Of a stretch of DNA of 36,639 nt, positions 27,759 to 36,585 are shown in pieces (the first letter of the stretch is position 1; each line of letters starts with the position of its first letter). The notes beneath the pieces are model-generated. The model saw nothing but the letters and a program-made list of their open reading frames with translations. It was not told the origin of the DNA and did not search any database. The stretch spans positions 57,150 to 93,788 of the forward strand of contig NZ_QMFA01000025.1 of the NCBI RefSeq assembly GCF_003285005.1. The letters run 5' to 3'. The stretch is from Paenibacillus sp. YN15. Its GTDB lineage: Bacteria; Bacillota; Bacilli; Paenibacillales; NBRC-103111. A program made the translations under genes and the position numbers.

Positions 27759-28640
27759 TCAATCAAAGGTAATCCGCTCCATGCCCACCATGCTCCGGTG
27801 CAGGCGGAATTCGCCTGGGGTAAAGCCCACCCATTTTTGAAACACCTTGATGAAATAGCTGCTGCCCGCATATCCCACCTCCTTGGCCACCTCATCCACG
27901 CTGAGACCGGTTTCCCGCAAAAGAGCAACAGCCTGCCTCATCCGCACCTTGGTGAGAAACTCCAGCGGGGTTACCCCGGTATGGCGCTTGAACAGCCGGA
28001 TAAAATGGTATTTGGACAGCCCTGCCATTTCGGCCAGCTGATCTACACCTGCGATGCGGGAGGCGTTCAGCTCCATTTCCCTTGCTGCCGTCGCCACACT
28101 CTCCGGCCAGGTCTCCCGCCGGGTGCCGCTTCCCGAAGCAAAACGGAGGAGTTCCATCATGAAGCGGTAAACACAAGCGGAGGCGGTGTAGCCGTCCCTG
28201 ATCTGGTTGCCCAAGCCGGAGCGCACCATATCCTCAAGCACCAGAAGCAGCGGACTGTCCGGCGGAATGGCGCACACGGGGGCGAGCTTCCGGCAAACCT
28301 GCTCCCACTGCTTTTCCAAACCCCAGGGCCGGAACAAAATGAAGCAGAATTCCCAGGTGGACCCGGCTTCGGGCAAATAATACCGGTGGGAGCCGGGAAT
28401 GTTCACGAGAAAAGCCTGGCCGGGTCCCACCGTCCTGACGCTGCCGCCAATATCCAGCTGGCCGGAGCCGGAGACTGTATACTGAAACAGGCAGAGCGGC
28501 CCGTCGATGCGGGTCATGCCGTCCCAGCTGTAATCGGGAGAGGCCACCTTGTCATAGCCCAGGGCAAAAAGCTGGAACAACTCCGTCCGGCTGGATGCCT
28601 CCCCGAAGCGGAAGCCAACCGTTTGGCAGGGGAGCCGCAT
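27759..28640 (-). CDS. AraC family regulator upstream of the GH27 gene
   Basis: 293 aa from the ATG at 28640, which has AAGGAGG with an 8-nt spacer; the ORF extends to 28703, and an ATG two codons earlier (28646) abuts the SD. The N-terminal sensor domain ('CLFQYTVSGSGQLDIGG', 'GPGQAFLVNIPGSHRYYLPE') is the AraC cupin. The C-terminal HTH pair is 'GVDQLAEMAGLSKYHFIRLFKRHTGVTPLEFLTKVRMRQA' and 'SVDEVAKEVGYAGSSYFIKVFQKWVGFTPGEFR'. It likely activates the downstream alpha-galactosidase gene in response to an imported sugar. Confidence 0.9.
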   Translation of the reverse strand: MRLPCQTVGFRFGEASSRTELFQLFALGYDKVASPDYSWDGMTRIDGPLCLFQYTVSGSGQLDIGGSVRTVGPGQAFLVNIPGSHRYYLPEAGSTWEFCFILFRPWGLEKQWEQVCRKLAPVCAIPPDSPLLLVLEDMVRSGLGNQIRDGYTASACVYRFMMELLRFASGSGTRRETWPESVATAAREMELNASRIAGVDQLAEMAGLSKYHFIRLFKRHTGVTPLEFLTKVRMRQAVALLRETGLSVDEVAKEVGYAGSSYFIKVFQKWVGFTPGEFRLHRSMVGMERITFD

Positions 28641-28775
28641 GGGCATACCCTCCTTTTTGTTCAAATCTGGCGGATAATGCAGATATATTCCGGCTCTAAC
28701 CATAAATCAGTGCTTGACCGCGCCTCTGCCGATTTGTCTGTTCATAAGCAGTGTAGCGCAGAACATGCTCCGATT

Positions 28776-28963
28776 CCTAACGGCGGTGAGAGCCTCTATT
28801 TGCTCCAAAACGGGGGGCTGCCAAATCTAACGGAAGCAGGAGCCCTTATTGGGCTAAAAAAGGGCTTGCAGCGGAGTAATCGGTCCAAATAGCGGCTGTT
28901 GCCACCGTTAGATTTCCGGAAGCGGTGTTTTTGCAGAAATAAGAGCTCCCACTGCCGTTAGCG
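28776..28963 (+). repeat. Intergenic inverted repeat cluster D (CTAACGG...AGCC...TATTTGC units)
   Basis: Forward units at 28776-28806 (CTAACGG, GAGCCTCTATTTGC) and 28826-28855 (CTAACGG, GAGCCCTTATTGGGC). Inverted units at 28882-28913 (CCAAATAGCGGCTGTTGCC, CCGTTAG) and 28929-28961 (GCAGAAATAAGAGCTCCC, CCGTTAG). Spacing about 50 nt, forward-forward-reverse-reverse. It fills the gap between divergent AraC and sugar kinase genes. Confidence 0.7.
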
Positions 28964-28965
28964 TC

Positions 28966-28981
28966 AGACCATGCATGGTCT
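28966..28981. promoter_or_regulatory. Perfect 16-bp palindrome upstream of the sugar kinase
   Basis: AGACCATGCATGGTCT is fully self-complementary and follows repeat cluster D directly. A possible regulator binding site for the kinase gene about 185 nt downstream, or an end of the repeat element. Confidence 0.35.
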
Positions 28982-29166
28982 AACAGCCATCAGTCCGTGG
29001 CGTTAAGCACTGATTTTGGCGTAGAGCCTATTATTCCTTTATTATACCGGTATACCGGCAAACCGGAGTGATTCCGGCGTTTTTTTTCTGGCAAAAATCC
29101 TTCGGATGCGTCAAAATGGATGTAATTCTTTTTACGCAATTGCGCATGGACAAGGAGGAAACAAAG

Positions 29167-30129
29167 ATGTTGGATGCAGCAGCAGTAGGCGAGGTGCTTA
29201 TCGATTTTACTCCCGCGGGAACCAATGAATATGGCTATCAGAGTTTTTCGGCCAATCCCGGGGGAGCCCCTGCCAATGTAATGGCGGCGTTGGCCAAGTG
29301 GGGGCGCAAGGCCGGGTTTATCGGGAAGGTGGGAAAGGACACCTTCGGGGAGTTCCTGCAGCAGGTGCTGGAGCAGGCCGGAGTGGATACCCGGGGGCTG
29401 GTTCTGTCGGAGCCCTGCCGCACCACCCTGGCGTTTGTCCATTTGCAGGCGGACGGGGACCGCTCCTTCAGCTTTTACCGCAGTCCCGGGGCGGACATGA
29501 TGCTTACCCCGGAGGAGGTGCGGGAGGAGATTGTCGCCGAGGCCGGACTGCTTCATTTCGGTTCCGTATCCCTGACGGACGAGCCGTCCGCTGCAGCTAC
29601 TCTCCATGCCATCCGGCTGGCCCGGGGTTTGGGCAAGCTGGTGAGCTTCGATCCCAATCTCCGCCCGGCACTTTGGAAAAGCCTGGATGAGGCCAAGGCG
29701 CGCATTCGGGAAGGGTTAGAGCTGGCGCATATTGTCAAGCTTTCGGAGGAGGAGCTGGAATTCCTCACCGGCGAAAAAAACCTGGAGACGGGGACAGAAC
29801 TGCTCTGCCGGGAGTTCCGGACGCCTCTTATCCTGGTGACCCTAGGCGCGGAGGGCTCCTTCTTCCGTCTGGGCGGTGAATGCCGCCGGGTGCCCGGCCG
29901 TCCTGTGCAAGCTGTGGATACCACGGGAGCGGGAGACTGCTATCTGGCCGGATTTCTGCACAAGTTCCTGGAAGCGGGAGGGGCGCTGGAGCAGCTGGAC
30001 GCCGCCGCAGTCCAGTCCATGGCCGCTTTTGCCAACGCCGCCGGGGCCTTGATCACACTCTCCAAAGGCGCCATCCCGGCCATTCCGCAGCTTACCGACA
30101 TTGAAGCGTTCCTTGCACAGCACGGCTGA
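29167..30129 (+). CDS. PfkB family carbohydrate kinase, probable fructokinase
   Basis: 320 aa from the ATG at 29167, which has AAGGAGGAA (29152-29160) with a 6-nt spacer; the ORF is open from 29068 but those codons lack a site. Signatures: N-terminal 'AVGEVLIDFTPAG', 'NPGGAPANVMAALAKWG', PfkB motif 1 'GFIGKVGKDTFGEFL', 'SFDPNLRPALWKS' and PfkB motif 2 'VDTTGAGDCYLAGFL' with the catalytic Asp. The closest type is Bacillus fructokinase (GGAPANVA motif); 2-keto-3-deoxygluconate kinase is less likely but would complete the uxu pathway. It stands alone between two AraC genes. Confidence 0.9.
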   Translation: MLDAAAVGEVLIDFTPAGTNEYGYQSFSANPGGAPANVMAALAKWGRKAGFIGKVGKDTFGEFLQQVLEQAGVDTRGLVLSEPCRTTLAFVHLQADGDRSFSFYRSPGADMMLTPEEVREEIVAEAGLLHFGSVSLTDEPSAAATLHAIRLARGLGKLVSFDPNLRPALWKSLDEAKARIREGLELAHIVKLSEEELEFLTGEKNLETGTELLCREFRTPLILVTLGAEGSFFRLGGECRRVPGRPVQAVDTTGAGDCYLAGFLHKFLEAGGALEQLDAAAVQSMAAFANAAGALITLSKGAIPAIPQLTDIEAFLAQHG

Positions 30130-30194
30130 ACAGGGAGCCAACGGCGCATCTCCGGCAAGTTAACAGGATGGTCCGCGCCTGCCTCTCCAACCCT

Positions 30195-31115
30195 TCATTC
30201 CTCCCCCTCCGGGCGGTATGAAGGGTTTTTGGCCTGCTCCCCGCTCCGCCGATACTGCCCCGGCGTCATCCCGTAATATTCCCGGAACACCCGGATGTAG
30301 TAGTTGGCCTCCCAGCCCAGCCGGGCGGCTGCCTCCCGGACGGAAAGAGAGGGCGTCGCCATAAGCCATTCCAGGGAACGGTGGAGACGCAGCCGTTGAA
30401 GATACACATGGGGCGGCATGCCGCAGGCCTGCTTGAAAATGCGCTGGAAATGCTGCACCGAATACCCTACGGCTCTGGCCAGGTTGGACATGTCCAGCTG
30501 CTCGGTATAGTGCTGCTCCATCAGGCGCAGGGCTTGGCGCAAAGCCAGCTCGGCGGGAGTAGGGGCGGAAGGGGAGGACATCCTCTTCGGACCCGGATGA
30601 CCCTGCTTCGATTGCGGCTGGTTTGCCAGAGCCGCTTCCCCCGCCGTCAGCAGCATGGAATAGAGCCGGCCGGAACAACGCCGCCCCGCATCCTCCGCTC
30701 CTTGCTGAATGTCCCGCCACATCCCCTCCAGGCTCAGCCGGAGAGTATCTTCGGCTCCCGCCAGAGGAAAGGGGGTGCAGGGGGGCATGCCGCAGCTTTG
30801 GGCGATGGCCTCCGCCGCCGGTCCGTCGAAGGACAAGAAGGAGAGCAGCCAGGGGCCGGACCGGGGAGAATATTCATGGGGCATGCCGGCGGGAAGATAC
30901 AGGGCCCAGCCAGCAGGCAGGCTGAAGCCCGCCGTTTCCGGAAATTCAAAACGGCCGGTTCCCTCGGAGGACCACAGCAGCTGGCCGTAAGGAAAGCCCC
31001 CTGGCCGATAAAGATGGGTCTGTTCATGGCGGCCCAGGGACTGCAGCCGCAGGGGCAGGGAATCCGCCGAGCCCGGAGCCAGAAGAAAGGTGAGAATATT
31101 GGGAAAACCGCTCAT
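30195..31115 (-). CDS. AraC family regulator, divergent from the GH42 gene
   Basis: 306 aa. ATG at 31115 with AAAGAGG at about 9 nt. The N-terminal cupin sensor includes 'LLWSSEGTGRFEF', 'GWALYLPAGMPHEY' and 'WLLSFLSFDGPAAEAI'. The C-terminal HTH pair is 'LDMSNLARAVGYSVQHFQRIFKQACGMPPHVYLQRLRL' and 'SVREAAARLGWEANYYIRVFREYYGMTPGQYRR'. The divergent arrangement with the GH42/oxidoreductase ORF, 128 nt apart, suggests it activates that ORF when beta-galactosides are available (inference). A shorter overlapping reading frame at 30160-30720 is an artefact. Confidence 0.9.
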   Translation of the reverse strand: MSGFPNILTFLLAPGSADSLPLRLQSLGRHEQTHLYRPGGFPYGQLLWSSEGTGRFEFPETAGFSLPAGWALYLPAGMPHEYSPRSGPWLLSFLSFDGPAAEAIAQSCGMPPCTPFPLAGAEDTLRLSLEGMWRDIQQGAEDAGRRCSGRLYSMLLTAGEAALANQPQSKQGHPGPKRMSSPSAPTPAELALRQALRLMEQHYTEQLDMSNLARAVGYSVQHFQRIFKQACGMPPHVYLQRLRLHRSLEWLMATPSLSVREAAARLGWEANYYIRVFREYYGMTPGQYRRSGEQAKNPSYRPEGEE

Positions 31116-31198
31116 GCAGACAGCCTCTTTTCAAAAAATGTTCATTATGTGCTATAACATTCCTTCATCTCTTCTACGGGTTAAGCTCAAGGAAGGGT

Positions 31199-31231
31199 TA
31201 TAATACGAGTATAGTATAATTTCTGAAGGAG
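31199..31231 (+). promoter_or_regulatory. -10-like boxes and RBS of the GH42 ORF
   Basis: Two TATAAT boxes (31199-31204 and 31215-31220) precede AAGGAG (31226-31231), which is 12 nt from the ATG, slightly long. No -35 is convincing at 16-18 nt from either box, consistent with activation by the divergent AraC protein. Confidence 0.45.
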
Positions 31232-31243
31232 TGGTATTCCCCA

Positions 31244-34200
31244 ATGGGCAAGCGCTTTCCCCCTATTAGCGCCAAGCTTCCGGCTTTTATGCACGGAGCC
31301 GATTACAACCCGGACCAGTGGCAGCATGATCCCCAGGTTCTGGAGGAAGACATCCGGCTGATGAAGCTGGCGCATTGCAATGTGATGTCCGTTGCCATTT
31401 TTGCCTGGAGCGCCCTGGAGCCGGAGGAGGGACGCTTCGACTTCGCCTGGCTGGATCGGGTGCTGGACCGTTTCGCCGAGGAAGGCATCTTCGCCTGGCT
31501 GGCTACCCCTACCGGCGCCCGGCCCGCCTGGATGTCAGAGCGGTATCCCGAGGTGCTGCGGGTAGGCGCCAACCGGGTGCGCAATCTTCACGGCGGCCGG
31601 CATAACCATTGCTACACATCCCCTGTCTACCGGGAAAAAACCGCCATCATGAACGCCAAGCTGGCGGAGCGCTACGGACATCATCCGGCGGTGGTGGGCT
31701 GGCATATTTCCAACGAACTAAGCGGCGATTGCCACTGTCCATATTGCCAGGAGGCGTTCCGGGCGTGGCTCAGGAAAAAATACGGCTCCCTGGATTCTCT
31801 GAACATGGCCTGGTGGACCAGCTTCTGGTCCCATACGTATACGGATTGGGCCCAGATAGAATCTCCCGCGCCCCACGGGGAGCGGATGGTCCACGGACTG
31901 AATCTGGACTGGAAGCGGTTTGTGACCGACCAGATCATTGATTTTTACCTGCAGGAGCTGAAGCCGCTAAAGGCGGTGAACCCCGGGCTTCCGGCCACCT
32001 CCAATCTGATGGGGCTGTTCGAGGGGCTGGATTACCACAAAGTGGCCAAGGTGCTGGATGTGGTCTCCTGGGATTCGTACCCCACCTGGCATCAGCCGCC
32101 GGATGAGCTGGCGCAGGCGGTTCATACCTCCTTCAACCATGACCTGTTCCGCAGCTTGAAGCACCAGCCTTTTATGCTGATGGAAAGCACCCCTTCCTTG
32201 ACCAACTGGCAGGCGGTGAGCAAGCTGAAGAAGCCGGGTATGCACCGTTTGTCTTCGCTTCAGGCGGTGGCCCACGGCTCGGATACGGTTCAATATTTTC
32301 AGTGGCGGAAAAGCCGGGGCTCCAGCGAAAAGCTTCACGGCGCGGTTGTGGATCATGTTGGCCATGAGCATACCCGGGTATTCCGGGATGTGGCGGAGCT
32401 GGGGGAAACCCTGGAGGGGCTTCATGAGGTGTTGGGCGCCGGTACGGACGCCAAGGTCGCCATTATGTTCGATTGGGACAACCGGTGGGCGGTGAAGGAT
32501 GCGCAAGGCCCCCGGAATATGGGCATTCACTACGAGGAAACGGTCATTCAGCATTACCGCGCCTTCTGGGAGCTGGGCATTCCTGCGGATGTCATCGGGC
32601 CGGAGGATGATCTGTCCGGCTACAGGCTGGTTGTCGCCCCTATGCTGTACCTCTGCACCCAGGCAACCGGCGAGAAGCTGGAGCGCTTCGTCCGCGGTGG
32701 AGGAACCCTGGCAGCTACCTACTGGTCGGGAATTGTGGACGAGCATGATCTATGCCATCTGGGCGGGTTTCCCGGTCCTCTGCGCCAGGTTCTCGGCATC
32801 TGGGCGGAGGAGATGGATGCCCTCTACGACGGGGAGCAAAACGGCATTGTGGTGGCGGCTTCAGCCGCAGCGGCGCTGCCGGGACTGGCGGCGGAGTACG
32901 GCTCCGGCCAGCTGTGCGAACTGGTGCATGCGGAGACGGCGGAGGTGCTGGGGGTCTACCGGGACGACTTTTATGCCGGACGTCCGGCTTTGACCGTCAA
33001 CCGGCTGGGGCAAGGCCGGGCCTATTACCTGGCCACCCGGGCAGACAATCCCTTCTACCGGGATTATTACCGGGAGCTGGCCCGGGAAGCGGGAGTGGAG
33101 CCGTTGTTGCCCGCTTTGCCGGGAGGCGTTACTGTTCAGGCCCGTTCCGGCGAGACAGAGGAGTATCTGTTTGTGATGAATTTCAACAGAGCAGCCTGCG
33201 TTGTGAACTTGGATCAGCGGCAGTACCGTGATATGGAGAACGGAGAAATCCTGGCCGGCGGCGAACTGGAGCTTCCCGCATACGGAGTGCGGATTCTGGC
33301 GCGGCAGGCGGAGGAAAATCGAAGGGAGAGAGGTTCAATGACCTATGATGTAATCGTAGTGGGAGGCGGCATAGCGGGAGCTGTGGCTGCCATTGCCTCG
33401 GCCCGAACCGGAGCCAAGACGCTGCTGGTGGAGCAGTACGGCTTTTTGGGGGGACAGCTCACTGCTGCTGGGGTCGGTCCGATGATGACCTTCCATGCGG
33501 GAGAAAAGCTGGCGGTGCAGGGCATTACCGACGAATTGATCCGGCGGATGCAGCAGCGCGGCAAAAGCCCCGGCCATATCTACGACACCACCGGCTATAC
33601 CTATTCGGTGACACCCTTTGACGCGGAAGGGATGAAGCATGAGCTGGAGATGATGTTTATCGAAAGCGGCGGCGAGCTTCTGTACCATACCATGCTGGCG
33701 GGAGTGGAGACAGAAGACGGCCGGATTACGGCCATCCGGGTCTGCAACAAAGCGGGCATCAGCGAGCTGAAGGCCAAGGTATATGTAGACGGAAGCGGCG
33801 ACGCTGATTTGTCCGCCTGGGCAGGGGTGGAGTTTATCAAGGGCCGCCAACTGGACGGAGCCTGCCAGCCCATGACCATGAATGTAAAGGTCCGCAATGT
33901 GGACATGACGAAGGTGAAGGACTATATCAAATCCCACAATGAGGAGTTTCCCCGGCTGAAGGGGGATCTGGACATTGTGGACCGCTCCCCCCGGCTTTCC
34001 ATCGGCGGCTTTGTGGTTACCTTTAAGGATGCCCTGGATAAGGGGGAGTTGAATTTTGAGCGCAAGGAGCTGCTGGTGTTTGAAACCAACAACCCCGGCG
34101 AGGTGATCATCAATTCCACCCGGGTGGTGGGCCGTGACGGCACAGACCCGTGGGATTTGACCTATGCGGAGATTGAGGGCAGGCGGCAGGTGCGGGAGAT

Positions 34201-34711
34201 CGAAGCCTTCCTGAAGAAGCGGATTGCTGGCTTCGAGAATTGCATCGTGGATTATTCCGGTCCGAAGATTGGGGTCCGCAGCTCCCGCCATATTCAAGGG
34301 GAGTATGTGCTGACTCTGGAGGATCTGGTCCATTGCGTGAAATTTGACGATGTAATCGCCCATGGCGGCTACCCGGTGGATATTCATCCGCCCAAGGAGG
34401 ATGAGGCCCATAAGAAGCTGCGGGCGCAGCTTTCCGGCATCGGACATTTCCGCAACGGGGAAACCTACAGCATTCCCTACCGTTCCCTGATCAACCGCCA
34501 GGTGAAAAATGTGATCACGGTGGGGCGCTGCATTTCCACCACCTTTGAGGCCCAGGGGGCCATCCGGGTAACGCCCATTGCCGGAGCCATCGGCCATGCA
34601 GGCGGGGCGGCGGCGGGATTGGCGGCGAAGCAGGGAGCGGATTTCGCTTCTTTGGATGTGAAAGAACTGCAGACGCTTTTGAAGGAGCAAGGGGCGTATT
34701 TGGAGCTGTAA
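31244..34711 (+). CDS. GH42 beta-galactosidase fused in frame to an FAD-dependent oxidoreductase
   Basis: 1155 aa. Residues 1 to about 690 are a complete GH42 beta-galactosidase: 'MHGADYNPDQW', acid/base Glu158 in 'WHISNELSGDCHCPYC' (zinc-type cysteines follow), nucleophile Glu314 in 'FMLMESTPSLTNW', a trimerisation domain ('KVAIMFDWDNRWAV') and a C-terminal beta domain ending 'YGVRILARQ'. From Met699 a complete FAD-dependent oxidoreductase of the PF12831 type follows: 'YDVIVVGGGIAGAVAAIASARTGAKTLLVEQ' (dinucleotide-binding GxGxxG), 'YGFLGGQLTAAGVGPM' and the C-terminal 'NVITVGRCISTTFEAQGAIRV' FAD contact. No stop lies between them, yet the second part has its own RBS and ATG. Normally these are two genes of one operon, so this may be a recent stop-codon loss (or a sequence error). 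No signal peptide. Confidence 0.85.
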   Translation: MGKRFPPISAKLPAFMHGADYNPDQWQHDPQVLEEDIRLMKLAHCNVMSVAIFAWSALEPEEGRFDFAWLDRVLDRFAEEGIFAWLATPTGARPAWMSERYPEVLRVGANRVRNLHGGRHNHCYTSPVYREKTAIMNAKLAERYGHHPAVVGWHISNELSGDCHCPYCQEAFRAWLRKKYGSLDSLNMAWWTSFWSHTYTDWAQIESPAPHGERMVHGLNLDWKRFVTDQIIDFYLQELKPLKAVNPGLPATSNLMGLFEGLDYHKVAKVLDVVSWDSYPTWHQPPDELAQAVHTSFNHDLFRSLKHQPFMLMESTPSLTNWQAVSKLKKPGMHRLSSLQAVAHGSDTVQYFQWRKSRGSSEKLHGAVVDHVGHEHTRVFRDVAELGETLEGLHEVLGAGTDAKVAIMFDWDNRWAVKDAQGPRNMGIHYEETVIQHYRAFWELGIPADVIGPEDDLSGYRLVVAPMLYLCTQATGEKLERFVRGGGTLAATYWSGIVDEHDLCHLGGFPGPLRQVLGIWAEEMDALYDGEQNGIVVAASAAAALPGLAAEYGSGQLCELVHAETAEVLGVYRDDFYAGRPALTVNRLGQGRAYYLATRADNPFYRDYYRELAREAGVEPLLPALPGGVTVQARSGETEEYLFVMNFNRAACVVNLDQRQYRDMENGEILAGGELELPAYGVRILARQAEENRRERGSMTYDVIVVGGGIAGAVAAIASARTGAKTLLVEQYGFLGGQLTAAGVGPMMTFHAGEKLAVQGITDELIRRMQQRGKSPGHIYDTTGYTYSVTPFDAEGMKHELEMMFIESGGELLYHTMLAGVETEDGRITAIRVCNKAGISELKAKVYVDGSGDADLSAWAGVEFIKGRQLDGACQPMTMNVKVRNVDMTKVKDYIKSHNEEFPRLKGDLDIVDRSPRLSIGGFVVTFKDALDKGELNFERKELLVFETNNPGEVIINSTRVVGRDGTDPWDLTYAEIEGRRQVREIEAFLKKRIAGFENCIVDYSGPKIGVRSSRHIQGEYVLTLEDLVHCVKFDDVIAHGGYPVDIHPPKEDEAHKKLRAQLSGIGHFRNGETYSIPYRSLINRQVKNVITVGRCISTTFEAQGAIRVTPIAGAIGHAGGAAAGLAAKQGADFASLDVKELQTLLKEQGAYLEL
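33322..33340 (+). promoter_or_regulatory. Internal RBS and ATG of the FAD oxidoreductase portion
   Basis: AAGGGAG (33322-33328) lies 9 nt before an ATG at 33338, which is codon 699 of the long ORF and starts the oxidoreductase domain. From it a normal 457-aa oxidoreductase could be made independently. The codon CGA at 33320-33322, between the domains, is one T-to-C change away from TGA. Confidence 0.6.
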
Positions 34712-34762
34712 GTTGAATCGGTGCAAGGTTTAGTCCGGCAAAACCCCCTGTTCCCGCCGTCC

Positions 34763-34781
34763 TGTCCGCCATCCGCGGACA
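34763..34781 (+). terminator. Hairpin after the fused ORF, weak terminator candidate
   Basis: TGTCCGC (34763-34769) pairs with GCGGACA (34775-34781) around a 5-nt loop, 50 nt after the stop. No T-run follows, so termination is doubtful. Confidence 0.25.
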
Positions 34782-34817
34782 AATGGCGAAATGTATTTGA
34801 ACGGGCCGTTTCAAAGG

Positions 34818-34845
34818 TTGTGTAACCGGCGAGTTCTGATATAAT
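34818..34845 (+). promoter_or_regulatory. thrC promoter
   Basis: TTGTGT (34818-34823), 16-nt spacer, TATAAT (34840-34845), 28 nt before the ATG. GGGGAG upstream of the start is the RBS. The leader is short, with no riboswitch or attenuator visible. Confidence 0.65.
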
Positions 34846-34873
34846 AGGGAAAAAACAGCGGGGAGCAACCACC

Positions 34874-36271
34874 ATGCATTTTGTCAGTACAAGAGGAAAA
34901 GTGAAGAATGCCGGCTTCATCGAAACCTTTCTGATGGGGCTTGGCGATGACGGCGGCCTGATGGTGCCGGATTCTGTACCGTCCGTAAGCGCGGATACTC
35001 TGAAGGCTTGGGAGAAGCTTACTTTTCAGGAGCTGATGCTGGAAATCTTCGGCTTATTCACCAACGGGGAGATTCCCCGGGAGGACCTGAAGACCATCAT
35101 AAACGACAGCTACGCCACCTTCCGCCACCCGGAGGTCACTCCGGTGAAGAAGCTGGACGATCAGCTTTATGTGCTGGAGCTGTTCCACGGCCCCACCTTT
35201 GCGTTTAAGGATATCGCCCTTCAGCTGATGGGCAATCTGTATGCCTATGTGTCCAAAACCCGCGGCGAGATTATCCATATTCTCGGCGCCACCTCGGGAG
35301 ATACGGGCGCTTCGGCCATTTCCGGGGTCCGTGGCAAGGAGGGCATCCGCATCTGCATCCTCCATCCCCACGGCAAGGTCAGCAAGGTGCAGGAGCTGCA
35401 AATGACCACCGTGGACGACAGAAATGTGCTGAACCTGTCCGTGGAAGGCAACTTCGACGATTGCCAGCGGATTATCAAGGAGATGTTCTCCGATCTGGAG
35501 CTGAAGGGCAAGTACCATCTGCGGGCTATCAACTCCATTAATTTTGTGCGCATACTGGCCCAGACCGTCTACTACTTCTACGCGTATTTCCGCACCGTTG
35601 GGGCGGACTCCGGCAAAACCGTCAGCTTCAGCGTGCCCACCGGCAATTTCGGAGATATCTTCGCCGGCTACCTGGCCAAGAAGATGGGGCTGCCCGTAGG
35701 ACGGCTGATTGTCGCCACCAATGAAAATAATATTCTGGCCCGTTTTGTCAACGATGGGCTGTACCGGCCGGGAGAGTTCCGCACCACCTACAGTCCCTCC
35801 ATGGACATTCAGATTGCCAGCAATTTCGAGCGTTACCTGTATTATATGTACAAAGAAAGCCCGGAGACGGTGCGTTTCCTGATGACCGCCTTCCAGAGGG
35901 AAGGGGAAATCCGGGTCAGCGGCAAGGATCTGGAGCAGGCTCAGGCGGATTTTGCAGCCTATGGCGTCGGCGGCTCGGAATGCCTGGACACCATCCGCGG
36001 CGCTTGGGAGAAGTACGGCTATCTGCTTGACCCCCACACCGCTTGCGGCGTGGCGGCTTATGAGGCCGTGGGCAAGGGCGGCGGCGATGAGGTTTGCGTG
36101 GCTCTGGCCACAGCCCATCCGGCCAAGTTCGATGAATCTGTGCGGCTGTGCGGCATTGAGCAGAGCTTCCCGCCGGAGATAGCCGGGCTGTTCGAGAAGC
36201 CCCAGCACCAGAAGGTTGTGGAGCATTCCTACGACCGGGTGCTGGAGGAGATTGAGGCATTTTTGAAATAG
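34874..36271 (+). CDS. thrC: Threonine synthase
   Basis: 465 aa, PLP-dependent. It converts O-phosphohomoserine to threonine. It is the long ThrC form (E. coli/yeast-like), with N-terminal 'MHFVSTRGKVKNAGFIETFLMGLGDDGGLMVPDSVP', the PLP Lys112 in 'HGPTFAFKDIALQLMG', 'ILGATSGDTGASAISGVRG' (phosphate-binding and GDTG), and 'FSVPTGNFGDIFAGYLAKKMGLP'. Closure at 'LATAHPAKFDESV' is typical. It sits alone with its own promoter, apart from hom and thrB, and the long form differs from the shorter ThrC of Bacillus subtilis. A terminator-like hairpin lies about 270 nt further on, beyond repeat cluster E. Confidence 0.95.
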   Translation: MHFVSTRGKVKNAGFIETFLMGLGDDGGLMVPDSVPSVSADTLKAWEKLTFQELMLEIFGLFTNGEIPREDLKTIINDSYATFRHPEVTPVKKLDDQLYVLELFHGPTFAFKDIALQLMGNLYAYVSKTRGEIIHILGATSGDTGASAISGVRGKEGIRICILHPHGKVSKVQELQMTTVDDRNVLNLSVEGNFDDCQRIIKEMFSDLELKGKYHLRAINSINFVRILAQTVYYFYAYFRTVGADSGKTVSFSVPTGNFGDIFAGYLAKKMGLPVGRLIVATNENNILARFVNDGLYRPGEFRTTYSPSMDIQIASNFERYLYYMYKESPETVRFLMTAFQREGEIRVSGKDLEQAQADFAAYGVGGSECLDTIRGAWEKYGYLLDPHTACGVAAYEAVGKGGGDEVCVALATAHPAKFDESVRLCGIEQSFPPEIAGLFEKPQHQKVVEHSYDRVLEEIEAFLK

Positions 36272-36295
36272 GCTCCGCCGCTTTCGGGAACGAAA

Positions 36296-36480
36296 TGCAA
36301 AAGTGCAGTTATTTCCGTGGGAAAGGCCATTCAGCAAGGCTCATCTTGCAAAAATACATTTATTTTGGCGGATTCAGTCCTTTCGAGGTGGTCTCACCGC
36401 TAAATAAATGCACTTTTTGCAGGATAACCTGTCTAACACAGCATATTAGCCGAAAATAACTGCACTATTGCAGGATAACC
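36296..36480 (+). repeat. Intergenic inverted repeat cluster E (TGCAAAAAGTGCA...TTATTT units)
   Basis: Forward units at 36296-36316 (TGCAAAAGTGCAGTTATTT) and 36346-36369 (TTGCAAAAATACATTTATTT then TGGC). Inverted units at 36397-36429 (CTAAATAAATGCAC, TTTTTGCAGGATAACC) and 36449-36480 (GCCGAAAATAACTGCAC, TATTGCAGGATAACC). Spacing about 50 nt, forward-forward-reverse-reverse, as in A, B and D but with another unit. Confidence 0.7.
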
Positions 36481-36539
36481 CGCCGGCTGTCCGCACATAC
36501 GTCAGCAAACAAGCACATTGCAGCCTCGAAGCACACCAA

Positions 36540-36576
36540 AACCCGCCGGAGATTCATCTCCAGCGGGTTCTATTTT
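36540..36576 (+). terminator. Hairpin with T-rich tail downstream of thrC
   Basis: ACCCGC and GGAGA pair with TCTCC and GCGGGT around TTCA, with one mismatch in the stem, followed by TCTATTTT. Probable rho-independent terminator. Confidence 0.6.
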
Positions 36577-36585
36577 GTATACGAA

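Noticed and set aside
30160-30720. 186-codon minus-strand frame inside the AraC gene
   Set aside because: It is in another frame of the AraC gene on the same strand, rich in Ala, Gly and Pro, without an RBS or known motif.
33335-34726. 463-codon minus-strand frame opposite the FAD oxidoreductase
   Set aside because: The plus strand carries a clear FAD-binding protein; the antisense frame has no family features.
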